DNA from: CAZOWW01 sp964583765 | GTDB taxonomy: Bacteria > Actinomycetota > Actinomycetes > Actinomycetales > Kineosporiaceae | Length of the DNA: 16,153 nucleotides | NCBI GenBank assembly: GCA_964583765.1 | Contig: CAZOWW010000127.1 | Span: forward strand, 1 to 16,153 | Direction: 5' to 3' | In this document: positions 1-6,792 of the stretch, in pieces | Position numbering within the stretch: the first letter of the stretch is position 1 | How the letters are laid out: every line of letters begins with the position of its first letter | Made by a program: the position numbers and the translations under genes | Notes under the pieces: model-generated | The model's database searches: none | Told to the model about the DNA's origin: nothing | What the model saw: the letters and a program-made list of their open reading frames with translations, nothing else

Positions 1-322
1 GCGGCGCACAACAGACACCTCCGACTTGACGAAGAACATAGAGGCACCCCCCCGCGGTGGTGCCCGTCCCCACCGCGGTACCCGGACCCCCTGCGATACC
101 CGAATCCCCTGTGGTACCCGGATCCCCCGTGGAGCTGGTCCGGGCCGCGGCGCCGGTGCGTGCGCCGGCTGAAGGGCTCGCCGGCTGTCCCGGGGCAGTC
201 GTGGCCGCGGACGCCGGCGCCGCGGCGGCCAGCGCGAGCACGAGTACGGATGCGCGACCGAGCAGACGTACGCCGTCGGAGCGGCCTGCTGCGTCCGGGC
301 GTCGTCGAGCCGTGATTGTCAC
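1..322 (-). CDS. Secreted protein, partial (C-terminus beyond left edge)
   Basis: An open frame runs on the minus strand from GTG at 322-320 off the left edge, about 107 codons. A strong ribosome binding site (GGAGGA, about 5 nt before GTG) supports the start. The N-terminus reads as a signal peptide: a basic stretch (TARRRPDAAGRSDGVRLLGR), then a hydrophobic core (ASVLVLALAAAAP) and an A-S-A-A cleavage site near residue 37. After it comes a Thr/Gly/Pro/Ala-rich low-complexity segment with hexapeptide repeats. The last 15 codons in this frame (after a run of seven G) have low GC3, whereas the neighbouring frame (starting G-A-S-M-F-F-V-K-S-E-V) has high GC3, so there may be a frameshift at the G tract. 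The mature domain lies outside the window and its function cannot be inferred. The longer plus-strand open frame over this region is a shadow. Confidence 0.65.
   Translation of the reverse strand, partial: MTITARRRPDAAGRSDGVRLLGRASVLVLALAAAAPASAATTAPGQPASPSAGARTGAAARTSSTGDPGTTGDSGIAGGPGTAVGTGTTAGGCLYVLRQVGGVCCAP
59..130 (-). repeat. Four 18-bp units encoding hexapeptide repeats
   Basis: Read on the minus strand, four consecutive 18-bp units (113-130, 95-112, 77-94, 59-76) encode TGDPGT, TGDSGI, AGGPGT and AVGTGT. They sit directly after the signal peptide in the secreted protein. The first three units are close in DNA sequence and the fourth has diverged. Such a Gly/Thr/Pro repeat is probably a flexible linker. 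Confidence 0.7.
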
Positions 323-647
323 CGATGTCCTCCCCCGGGGCTGCCCGGCCACGAGTACGGGCGGGCAGGTCGATCCGATCGGACTCCCAGACCTGGGGCA
401 CGACGCTCTCCCAAACCGGCGGCTCCCCCCGCACCCCAGGTCCTCGGGACGTCCGCGGGAAGTGTGGCACGCGGGGCGACCGGCCGGACCTGCTCCGGGC
501 TTCCTCCGCCATGACCACTATGGCCAGAATGGTCGAGGCGGACGACGCCCGGACGCTCCGTCACGACCGGTGAGCCGAACGCCGATGCGAGGATCGGAAC
601 ACGACGGCGCGGACGACCCGCGTCACCCCGGACGGCAGGAGGACGGC
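323..647. other. Divergent intergenic region, secreted protein / sigma factor
   Basis: This 325-bp gap separates two divergently transcribed genes with good ribosome binding sites at each end. It must hold both promoters, but I see no convincing -35/-10 pair. A GGAAC at 596-600 resembles an ECF-type -35 element, yet the nearest CGTC (621-624) is 20 nt away, longer than usual for an autoregulated ECF promoter. The open frames crossing the gap have no ribosome binding site and no recognisable protein. Confidence 0.5.
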
Positions 648-1433
648 GTGCACGAGCCGACTGCGGTGCTCGACGTGGGAGCCCTCTTCGAGGACTTCGC
701 CCCTCGCGTGCTCGCCTTCTGCCATCGCATGCTCGGCGACCGCACCGAGGCCGAGGACGCCACCCAGGAGACGTTCCTCAAGGCGCACCGGGCCGCGCGG
801 AGCTTCGAGGCCGGGTGCGCGCCGTCGACGTGGCTCTTCGCGATCGCCCGGAACACCTGCCTGGACCGGCTGCGCACGCGGGGACTCCGCACCTTCGACT
901 CCCTGGAGGCGCTCCTCGCCGAGGCAGGTACGGCACCGGAGGGCACCGCCGTCGACGCGGCCCGGCAGGTCGAGCGGACCGCATACGTCGAGGCGGTGCG
1001 GGACGGTTGTCTCACCGCGACTCTGTCCGCCCTGAGCCCCGACCAGCGAGCGGCGTTCGTGCTGAGGGTGTTCTGTGGCCTGAGCACCGCGGAAGCCGCC
1101 CTGGTCCTGCGTCGCACGGAGAACGCGGTGCGGCTGCTCCTCCATCGGGCGCGCACGGCGCTACGGGAGTTCCTGTGCCGCAGCTGCTCCTGGTACGACG
1201 CCGCGAACGAGTGCCGCTGCGAGAACCTCGTCGACTTCTCGCTGGCCCGCGGCTGGATCGGTCCGGGTGACCGGAGGCTCCCGGCCGCGGAGGTGGCGAC
1301 GGCGGCAGCCCGGGCCGCCTCCCTGATCGAGGAGGCGTCGCGCCTGACCGCGCTCTACGCGACCCTGCCCGGAGCCGAGCTGGGGGCGCAGGCCATCACC
1401 CGCATCCGCGACTGTCTCGCGACAGCGACATGA
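648..1433 (+). CDS. ECF-type RNA polymerase sigma factor with Cys-rich C-terminal extension
   Basis: This is a 261-residue sigma-70 family protein. GTG 648 is chosen because AGGAGG lies 5 nt upstream; the open frame continues far upstream only as a shadow. Region 2 spans roughly residues 12-78 (LFEDFAPRVLAFCHRMLGDR, then EAEDATQETFLKAHRAAR and STWLFAIARNTCLDRLR). Region 4 spans about 121-176 (LSALSPDQRAAFVLRVF..LSTAEAALVLRRTENAVR). It is followed by a cysteine cluster C177-x2-C180-x8-C189-x-C191, a conserved-looking FSLARGWI segment and an Ala-rich helical tail, about 85 residues beyond region 4. The family directs core polymerase to specific promoters. No anti-sigma gene is adjacent, so the cysteine module may carry the control (zinc or redox), which is inference. 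The barrel protein 72 nt downstream is probably co-transcribed. Confidence 0.9.
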   Translation: MHEPTAVLDVGALFEDFAPRVLAFCHRMLGDRTEAEDATQETFLKAHRAARSFEAGCAPSTWLFAIARNTCLDRLRTRGLRTFDSLEALLAEAGTAPEGTAVDAARQVERTAYVEAVRDGCLTATLSALSPDQRAAFVLRVFCGLSTAEAALVLRRTENAVRLLLHRARTALREFLCRSCSWYDAANECRCENLVDFSLARGWIGPGDRRLPAAEVATAAARAASLIEEASRLTALYATLPGAELGAQAITRIRDCLATAT

Positions 1434-1505
1434 TTCGACGGGCGCACCGTCTCAGGGATTGAGGCCCGCCCACGGTGCGGGTCCGGGGAACACCCAGGAG
1501 ACGAC

Positions 1506-1775
1506 ATGCTCTTCTTCGTCAAGGTCCGCCTCGACACCGACCGACTCGACGAGCTCGCCCAGCGGTTGGCGGACGGGAGCCTGGACCGGACCCCGCTGGT
1601 CTCGACCTACTGCCATGCCTCGGACCCGGAAGTGGGGCTGAACATCTGGCGGGCCGAGGACGTCGCCGACTTCCGCCGCTCGTTCGCGCCGCACCGGCCC
1701 TACTACCGCGACCTGGTCGAGGTGCGCTCGGTGATCACACCACCGGAGGCGCTGCAGTTGTTGCGCCGTTCCTGA
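1506..1775 (+). CDS. Small dimeric alpha/beta-barrel-type protein
   Basis: This 89-residue protein starts at ATG 1506 with AGGAG 5 nt upstream. The pattern is that of a ferredoxin-like beta-alpha-beta-beta-alpha-beta fold. A first strand (LFFVKVRL) is followed by a helix (12-23), a strand around VSTYCHAS, a strand GLNIWRAE, a helix over EDVADFRRSFAPH, and a last strand VEVRSVIT. Aromatic and His residues (Y35, W48, H63, Y66, Y67) line the likely cleft. Proteins of this size and layout include muconolactone-isomerase-like, YCII-like and antibiotic-monooxygenase-like barrels. I do not recognise a specific family or substrate. It follows the sigma factor by 72 nt and ends at a strong hairpin, so the two genes probably form one transcript. 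Confidence 0.75.
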   Translation: MLFFVKVRLDTDRLDELAQRLADGSLDRTPLVSTYCHASDPEVGLNIWRAEDVADFRRSFAPHRPYYRDLVEVRSVITPPEALQLLRRS

Positions 1776-1781
1776 ATGTCG

Positions 1782-1806
1782 TGCCGGCGCCCGCGGGGCG
1801 CCGGCA
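1782..1806 (+). terminator. Perfect 10-bp hairpin after the barrel gene
   Basis: TGCCGGCGCC at 1782-1791 pairs perfectly with GGCGCCGGCA at 1797-1806 around a 5-nt loop, starting 7 nt after the stop codon. There is no T-tract, which is common for actinobacterial terminators. It most likely ends the sigma factor/barrel transcript. Confidence 0.75.
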
Positions 1807-1844
1807 GTAGGTCCGCGCACTCCCCCGATGTCCTCGAGGTAGGA

Positions 1845-1882
1845 CCGCCCTGGCCGGCCGCACCGTCACCCGGCCAGGGCGG
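1845..1882 (-). terminator. Perfect 13-bp hairpin overlapping the hydrolase stop
   Basis: CCGCCCTGGCCGG at 1845-1857 pairs perfectly with CCGGCCAGGGCGG at 1870-1882, with a 12-nt loop that contains the hydrolase stop codon (1866-1868). One arm is therefore inside the coding sequence and encodes its last Ala-Leu-Ala residues. It is probably the terminator for the minus-strand hydrolase. Together with the hairpin at 1782-1806 it insulates two convergent genes. Confidence 0.7.
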
Positions 1883-2612
1883 CTGCCGTCGCCTCCGCGA
1901 AGGCGTCCCTGTTGTCCAGCATGATGTTGTGCCCGCTGTCCGGGATCGCGACGAGCCTCACCCCGGCCGCGGTGAGCCCCTCCGGATCCGCCGGCGCCGT
2001 GGTCGAGGGGTGGAGGTAGGTGCGCGGGATCGGGAGCCGGGCCAGCAGTTCCCGCACGCTCGGCAGGCTCCCCGCCGCAAGGTGCACGCCGCTGCGGTAC
2101 AGCGCCTCCGGGCCGGTCAGGCGCATGGTCGCCGCCCAGTGCTCGCCGGCGCGGACCAGCTCACGGGCCAGCCCTCCACCGTGCACGAACTCCGCCTCGG
2201 TGCCGAGCCGTGCAGCGAGCTCGGGACACGGGTCGAGGTTGCCGTCGACCAGGACGAGCCGCGAGACCAGCTCGGGGTGTCGGACCGCCAGGAGGATGGC
2301 CACCGCACCGCCCATGCTGTGCGCGACGACACCGGCACCGGCCACGGCTGTTGCCCGGAGGGCGGCAGCGACGTGGTCGGCGTGTTCCTCCAGCGCGTAC
2401 GTGGCATCGGTCGGACGGTCACTGATCCCGTGCCCCAGCAGGTCCAGCAGCAGGCTGCGGTGTCCGGCCAGGGCCGGGTGCAGGACCGCCTCCGCGTAGT
2501 AGTGCGAGGCCGAGGAGCCGTACCCGTGCAGGTACACCCGGGCCGGTTCTCTGCCGGGCAGCTCCACCCACCGGATCTTCGTGCCGTCCGGTCGCACCGT
2601 GGCCGAGCGCAT
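1866..2612 (-). CDS. Alpha/beta-hydrolase fold protein
   Basis: This is a 248-residue soluble protein. ATG at 2612 is preceded by GAGGGG with a 5-6 nt gap. The oxyanion-hole motif is LHGYGSS (28-34). LLDLLGHGISDRP (55-67) is the usual strand-4/loop motif. The nucleophile elbow is VVAHSMGGA with Ser99; its first glycine is replaced by alanine (A-H-S-M-G rather than G-x-S-x-G). The catalytic His is in DSGHNIML (His228). The acid is less certain: Asp123 in LVLVDGN or Asp209. Length and motifs fit the large esterase/lipase/C-C-hydrolase group, and the substrate cannot be told. It is divergent from a PadR-type regulator 60 bp away, so induction by a phenolic or other xenobiotic ligand is an attractive inference. 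Confidence 0.9.
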   Translation of the reverse strand: MRSATVRPDGTKIRWVELPGREPARVYLHGYGSSASHYYAEAVLHPALAGHRSLLLDLLGHGISDRPTDATYALEEHADHVAAALRATAVAGAGVVAHSMGGAVAILLAVRHPELVSRLVLVDGNLDPCPELAARLGTEAEFVHGGGLARELVRAGEHWAATMRLTGPEALYRSGVHLAAGSLPSVRELLARLPIPRTYLHPSTTAPADPEGLTAAGVRLVAIPDSGHNIMLDNRDAFAEATAAALAG

Positions 2613-2644
2613 GACAGACCCCTCGCAATACCTCGGACTCGATG

Positions 2645-2662
2645 TATCTCCTTATGGAGGTA
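2645..2662. promoter_or_regulatory. Dyad operator between hydrolase and PadR genes
   Basis: TATCTCCTT/ATGGAGGTA at 2645-2662 is an 18-bp imperfect palindrome (7 of 9 pairs). It lies in the 60-bp divergent gap, 10 bp before the GTG of the PadR gene, and abuts a possible -10 (TAAGCT, 2661-2666) that would give a near-leaderless transcript. PadR-family proteins typically bind palindromes in such positions and autoregulate. The GGAGG within it is 12 nt from the GTG, long for a ribosome binding site. Confidence 0.55.
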
Positions 2663-2672
2663 AGCTAGCACG

Positions 2673-3218
2673 GTGCTGGACTTCGCGATCCTCGGGTTTC
2701 TCGCCGAGACCCCGCTGCACGGGTACGAGCTGCGCAAGCGGGTCGCGGCCCTGACCGGCCACGTGCGGCCGATCGCCGACGGCACGCTCTATCCGGCGAT
2801 CAAGCGCCTGGAGCGGAACGGCCTGATCACGCGGGAGGTGAGGGCCGGTTCGGTCGCGGCCCCCCGCCACGTACTCAGCCTCACCGACGAGGGCCGCGCT
2901 GAGCTCCGACAGCGGCTGGCGCACCCGGAGCAGGCCTACCTCACCGACGAGAACCGGTGGTTCACGCTGCTGGCGTTCCTCGCCCAGCTGGACGACCCGG
3001 TGGCCCAGGCCGCCGTCCTCGAGCGGCGGCTCGCCTTCCTGACCGAGCCGGCCAGCTTCTTCTGGCGGGAGGAGCGGCCGCTCCGCGAATCCGACTTCCC
3101 GGACGACCGCTTCCGGCAGGGCTTGTTCCGGATCGCGACGACGACCAGCCGCACGGAGATCGCCTGGCTCCGGGAGACCCTCGCCGAACTGCGCCCCCGC
3201 GACGGGAAATCCGGATGA
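2673..3218 (+). CDS. PadR family transcriptional regulator
   Basis: This 181-residue protein starts at GTG 2673. The N-terminal winged helix-turn-helix is typical: LDFAILGFLAETPLHGYELR (2-21), then the recognition-helix signature DGTLYPAIKRLERNGLI (36-52) and the wing (RHVLSLTDEGRAEL, 65-78). The C-terminal half (about 90-175) is helical with several Trp/Phe (W96, F97, F129, F130, W131) and matches the dimerisation and ligand-binding region of the longer PadR subfamily. PadR proteins are usually repressors released by small hydrophobic ligands. The hydrolase divergent from it is the likely target, with autoregulation through the dyad at 2645-2662. That pairing is inferred from position only. 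Confidence 0.93.
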   Translation: MLDFAILGFLAETPLHGYELRKRVAALTGHVRPIADGTLYPAIKRLERNGLITREVRAGSVAAPRHVLSLTDEGRAELRQRLAHPEQAYLTDENRWFTLLAFLAQLDDPVAQAAVLERRLAFLTEPASFFWREERPLRESDFPDDRFRQGLFRIATTTSRTEIAWLRETLAELRPRDGKSG

Positions 3219-3338
3219 CAGCGGCCGGGTACGTGGGGATGATCGGACTCAAGGTCTGTCCTGCTGCGCCGCTGCGCGCTGGACACCAGGATCCGGGCGA
3301 GCGCCCGAGGAATCCGCGGGAGGGAAAGGGGGACGAAC

Positions 3339-3431
3339 GTGACCGCCGTCGGTGAGTGCTGCCTGCCTGCCACCACGTGGCCCCGTGCCTTCAGCCTTCC
3401 TTCCCCGCCTCCGCGCACTCCGCGTCCGTGA
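3339..3431 (+). CDS. Possible 30-residue leader peptide upstream of rsgA
   Basis: GTG at 3339 follows a purine-rich stretch (AAAGGGGGA) with a 5-6 nt gap and opens a 30-codon frame ending at TGA 3429-3431, 45 nt before the rsgA start. The peptide has a Cys-Cys pair at positions 7-8 and a Pro-rich end (LPSPPPRTPRP). A ribosome-stalling leader is possible, but the frame is too short for codon use to prove it. I see nothing else in the 258-bp gap between the PadR gene and rsgA. Confidence 0.25.
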   Translation: MTAVGECCLPATTWPRAFSLPSPPPRTPRP

Positions 3432-3476
3432 CCGTTCCGGCCGGGGAGGGCGCCCTCGCACCGAGGAGATCCTCCC

Positions 3477-4637
3477 TTGTCCGACGACACCACGTTCTCT
3501 GAGCAGTTCCCGTCGTCCGAGCAGTCCACCTTCTCCGCGCAGTCCCCGTCGCCCGAGCAACCGGCGTCCCTCGAACAGTCCCCGTCGCCCCAGCAGCCCA
3601 CGTCGTCCAGTCTGTCCCCGTCGCGGCTCGCGCTCCTGGGGTGGGACGTGCGCGTCGACACCGAGCTGCGTCCCCTGGCCGATGAGCTTCTCCCCGGTCG
3701 GGTGGTCCGGGTCGAGCGCGGATCGTGTGTGGTGGCCCTCGCCGACGGTGATCACCCCGCTCGCGCGACGACGACCGTGACGGTCGGCGACTGGGTGGGC
3801 GCCCGCCGACTCGACGACGGCCTGGCCGTGGAGACGGTCGCGCCGCGCCGGTCGCAGCTGTCCCGCCGGGACCCGGAGGGCCGCCTGCAGATCCTCGCCG
3901 CCAACATCGACCTCGTGTTCATCGCAGCACCCGCTGACCGTCTCTCACCGGCAAGGATCGAGCGGGAGACCGCGATGGCCTGGGACAGCGGCGCCCAGCC
4001 GATCGTCCTGCTCACCAAGTTCGATCTCGGCGAACCGGGCCTGGCCGAAGGCCTCGAGGCACGCCTTCCGGGGACGCGCTTCATCGAGACGAGTGTCGTG
4101 ACCGGCGCCGGCATCGATCAGGTCAGCGCCCTGCTCCGCCCGGCCGCCACCGGTGTGCTGCTCGGGCCGTCCGGTGCCGGTAAGTCGTCCCTGGTCAACG
4201 CCCTGGTGGGCGCCGAGCGGCTGGCCGTGGGTGACGTGCGTGCCGGGGACCGGCGAGGACGCCACACGACGACGGTCCGGCAACTGGTCGTCGTCCCGGG
4301 GGGTGGCGTGCTGATCGACACCCCTGGCCTGCGCAGCCTGACGCTGGCCGGCGAGGAGGGAATCACCGCCGCCTTCGCGGACATCGACGAGCTGGCGGGT
4401 GGCTGCCGCTACTCCGACTGTCGCCACGAACGGGAGCCCGGGTGCGCCGTCACCGCGGCGGTCGAGACCGGGCAGCTCGCCCCCGCCCGGATCGCGAACT
4501 ACCGCAAGTTGCTGCGTGAACTGGCCTTCCAGGCCCGCCACGACGATCCGCTGGCGCGGGCCGAGGCGGAACGGGTGTGGAAGCTCCGTTCGAAGGCCGC
4601 ACGGCAGATCTCGCGGCGGAAGGGCGGTCGCCGGTAG
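3477..4637 (+). CDS. rsgA: Ribosome small-subunit-dependent GTPase RsgA
   Basis: This is a 386-residue circularly permuted GTPase. The start is TTG 3477, with GAGGAG 8 nt upstream. Residues 1-50 are a Ser/Gln/Pro-rich extension with recurring S-P-S-P-E-Q units. An OB-fold (about 70-125, GRVVRVERGSCVVAL..VGDWV) follows. The GTPase has its motifs in permuted order: G4-like TKFDL (180-184), P-loop GPSGAGKSS (230-238), switch GDRRGRHTTT, and G3 DTPG (281-284). The C-terminal zinc knuckle is C310-x4-C315-x-H317-x5-C323. The N of the usual NKxD is T here, a change that I believe occurs in some RsgA proteins. RsgA proofreads 30S maturation at the decoding centre in the cytoplasm. Third-position GC stays high across the N-terminal extension, so it is translated. 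Confidence 0.96.
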   Translation: MSDDTTFSEQFPSSEQSTFSAQSPSPEQPASLEQSPSPQQPTSSSLSPSRLALLGWDVRVDTELRPLADELLPGRVVRVERGSCVVALADGDHPARATTTVTVGDWVGARRLDDGLAVETVAPRRSQLSRRDPEGRLQILAANIDLVFIAAPADRLSPARIERETAMAWDSGAQPIVLLTKFDLGEPGLAEGLEARLPGTRFIETSVVTGAGIDQVSALLRPAATGVLLGPSGAGKSSLVNALVGAERLAVGDVRAGDRRGRHTTTVRQLVVVPGGGVLIDTPGLRSLTLAGEEGITAAFADIDELAGGCRYSDCRHEREPGCAVTAAVETGQLAPARIANYRKLLRELAFQARHDDPLARAEAERVWKLRSKAARQISRRKGGRR

Positions 4638-4668
4638 CCCGCCACGGGGCGTTCCCGGTGGACGCCGA

Positions 4669-4712
4669 CCCGCCCGACGACCGGTCTGCCCAGATCGCGT
4701 CCGTCGGGCGGG
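4669..4712. terminator. Bidirectional hairpin between rsgA and the diguanylate cyclase gene
   Basis: CCCGCCCGACG at 4669-4679 and CGTCGGGCGGG at 4702-4712 are perfect 11-bp inverted arms around a 22-nt loop. They lie in the 82-bp gap between two convergent genes, so the hairpin could end transcripts from both sides. Confidence 0.65.
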
Positions 4713-4719
4713 ACCCGGG

Positions 4720-6792
4720 TCAGGATTCCCCCGCGTCGGAGGTCGTCGGCCTGCTGGCCCCGGCCACCACCACGCGGTCGCGCCCGGCGGTCTTCGCGCG
4801 GTAGAGGGCGCGGTCCGCGGCGTCCACCAGGTCCGCGGTCGACATCGCCATGGCTCTCTCACCCTCGACGTGGGCGAGGCCGACGCTCGTGGTGACCACG
4901 GACGCCACCGTCGAGGCCGGATGCGGGATCGCCGCGCCGGCGAGCAGGGCACGGAACCGGCGCGCCACGGCCAGGCCGGCCTCGACGTCACTGTCCGGCA
5001 GGATCACCGCGAACTCCTCGCCGCCGTACCGGCACGCCAGGTCGTCGGGGCGGTGCAACGCCCCCCGCAGGCACCGGGCGATCGTCCGAAGAGCCTCGTC
5101 GCCGCTGACGTGCCCGAGATGGTCGTTGTAGGCCTTGAAGTGATCCACGTCGACCATGAGCAGCACCAGGCCGCGCGGTCGGGCCTCACCGGAGTCCGCG
5201 TTCTCCCGGGGCCAGTGCCGATCGAGATGACGCTCGAACGCGGTGCGGTTCCCGATCCTCGTGAGCCCGTCGAGCATCAGTGACCGCTGCAACGTGGCAT
5301 TGATGCGATGGAGTTCGTGCTCGGTCCGACGCCGGGTGAGCACCTCGGCGTGGAGTTCCTGCTCGGTCCGGCGCCGGGTGAGGACCTCCGCCTCCAACTC
5401 CCGGGTACGCCCCGCGACCAGCCGTTCGAGTCCCGTCGCGTGCGCCCGCAGTTCAGCGGCGGCGAACACCGCGCCGATGGTGCGGCTCAGGTCCACGCGC
5501 AGCGCCTCGCAGGCGATGCTCAACCCGCGCGTCTGCTCGAAGAGCACGTAGCCGAAGGCACGCTCACCCACGGAGAGCGGTTGCAGCACCAGCGGACCCT
5601 GATGGAGCTGGTCCTGCAAGGTCTCGGGCAACAGCCGGTGCACCGGGAACGGCCGCCGGGGCACGGGGAACCGATCGCCGTCCCGGTAGTCCAGGGCCAG
5701 GCGCGCCAGGCGCGCGGGGCCGAGGACCGTCGGTGCGGTGTCGTACAGCGCCAGGAAGCACCGGGGAACGCCGAGCCGGTCGAGCCTGCTCGCGGAGAGC
5801 GCGTCAACGATCTCGTCGAGACTCCGACACCGGATCATCGCGCGGTTGAGGCCGATCACGGCGTCCTGCGCGCCGAACAGTCTCCGGGCCGTACGGGCTG
5901 CGACGACAACCTGGTCGGCCGGGGTCTGCCCGGGTTCGCACGCGGCCGCGGTGGAACCCCGGATCACGATGCGCGCAGGCACGAGCACCTCGGCGGGCGT
6001 CCGCCCGCCGGCGACGAGCGCGAGCAGTTGCCGCGCCGCCGCGGCGCCCTGTCCCTCGAGGTCCTGGTCGACGGTCGTCAGCCCCGGCCAGTGCAAGGCC
6101 GCGGCGTCACCGTTGTCGTAGCCGGTGATCCTTACGTCCTCGGGTACCCGGATGCCCTCGTCCTCCAGGGCGGCCAGCGCGCCCAGGGCCGCGACGTCGT
6201 TGAAGGCCACCACCGCGTCGAAAGTACGGCCACGGGCGACGAGCCGTCGCACGTGCCGGTACGCGTGGTCCTGACCGAGGTCGCCGGTGAGCACCAGGTC
6301 CTCGTTCACGGTCAGTCCACGCAGAGCCAGCTCCGTGCGGAACACCCGCTCGCGCAGCGCGGCGTCGCCCTGGTGGCTCCGCCCCCGGATCAGCGCGGGC
6401 CGCCGGACCCCGCACTCGTCGAAGAGATGCCCCAGCAGGCTGCGCATGCCTCCCTCACTGTCCCCCCGCACGCAGGTGCCCCCGGGCGGTGAGAGTCCCA
6501 CGCCGATCGTGGGCACGCCGAGCTCCCGCGCCAACCCCAGCAGTTCGGTCTCCTGGGACCGGGAGACGAAGTTCGTGACCACGGCCCCGCGAGGACGGGC
6601 GCGCCGGAGCAGATCGACCAGGGACGCCGGAAGGCCGGGCGCGAAGGGATCGTGCGCGTGCACGAGGGGAGTGATCCCGGCCTCCTCCAGCACCGGACTG
6701 ATGCCACGGAGCAATCGCTGCTGGTACTCGCTGTAGCCGGTCGCCACGACGACGGCCAACGGGCGTCCCGTCGAGTCGCTCAGCGCAACCAC
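4720..6792 (-). CDS. LacI-type periplasmic-binding-fold sensor fused to GGDEF diguanylate cyclase
   Basis: This is a 690-residue protein without signal peptide or membrane segment. Residues about 10-285 match the ligand-binding core of LacI/GalR regulators (PLAVVVATGYSEYQQRLLRG, FDAVVAFNDVAALGALAALE, RITGYDNGDAA, TTVDQD) but the LacI helix-turn-helix is absent. Residues about 300-450 form a GAF-like or other alpha/beta module, followed by a coiled-coil linker (450-505) with a 14-residue tandem duplication. The GGDEF domain (505-672) has LDGLTRIGNR, DVDHFKAYNDHLGH, active-site RYGGEEF (588-594) and an upstream RPDD that fits the RxxD inhibitory site. It should make cyclic di-GMP in the cytoplasm in response to a small ligand, perhaps a sugar. 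The start is GTG 6792 with a weak ribosome binding site. It converges on rsgA. The ligand is unknown. Confidence 0.92.
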   Translation of the reverse strand: MVALSDSTGRPLAVVVATGYSEYQQRLLRGISPVLEEAGITPLVHAHDPFAPGLPASLVDLLRRARPRGAVVTNFVSRSQETELLGLARELGVPTIGVGLSPPGGTCVRGDSEGGMRSLLGHLFDECGVRRPALIRGRSHQGDAALRERVFRTELALRGLTVNEDLVLTGDLGQDHAYRHVRRLVARGRTFDAVVAFNDVAALGALAALEDEGIRVPEDVRITGYDNGDAAALHWPGLTTVDQDLEGQGAAAARQLLALVAGGRTPAEVLVPARIVIRGSTAAACEPGQTPADQVVVAARTARRLFGAQDAVIGLNRAMIRCRSLDEIVDALSASRLDRLGVPRCFLALYDTAPTVLGPARLARLALDYRDGDRFPVPRRPFPVHRLLPETLQDQLHQGPLVLQPLSVGERAFGYVLFEQTRGLSIACEALRVDLSRTIGAVFAAAELRAHATGLERLVAGRTRELEAEVLTRRRTEQELHAEVLTRRRTEHELHRINATLQRSLMLDGLTRIGNRTAFERHLDRHWPRENADSGEARPRGLVLLMVDVDHFKAYNDHLGHVSGDEALRTIARCLRGALHRPDDLACRYGGEEFAVILPDSDVEAGLAVARRFRALLAGAAIPHPASTVASVVTTSVGLAHVEGERAMAMSTADLVDAADRALYRAKTAGRDRVVVAGASRPTTSDAGES
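5309..5392 (-). repeat. 42-bp tandem duplication in the linker of the cyclase
   Basis: Two adjacent 42-bp units (5309-5350 and 5351-5392) differ at 5 positions. On the minus strand they encode AEVLTRRRTEQELH followed by AEVLTRRRTEHELH. Fourteen residues equals two heptads, so the duplication lengthens the signalling helix without shifting coiled-coil phase. Confidence 0.9.

Noticed and set aside
596..624. GGAAC ... CGTC as an autoregulated ECF promoter of the sigma factor
   Set aside because: The 20-nt spacing is too long, and the GC-rich context makes chance matches likely.
57..647. Plus-strand open frame extending the sigma factor by about 197 residues
   Set aside because: Pro/Arg/Gly-rich with no domain; a perfect ribosome binding site precedes GTG 648, and a signal-peptide gene lies antisense at 1-322.
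1776..2663. 295-codon plus-strand ORF opposite the hydrolase
   Set aside because: Arg/Gln/Gly-rich shadow; the minus strand encodes a clear alpha/beta hydrolase with catalytic motifs.
5308..6492. 394-codon plus-strand ORF opposite the diguanylate cyclase
   Set aside because: No recognisable protein; its composition is that of an antisense shadow of a GC-rich gene.
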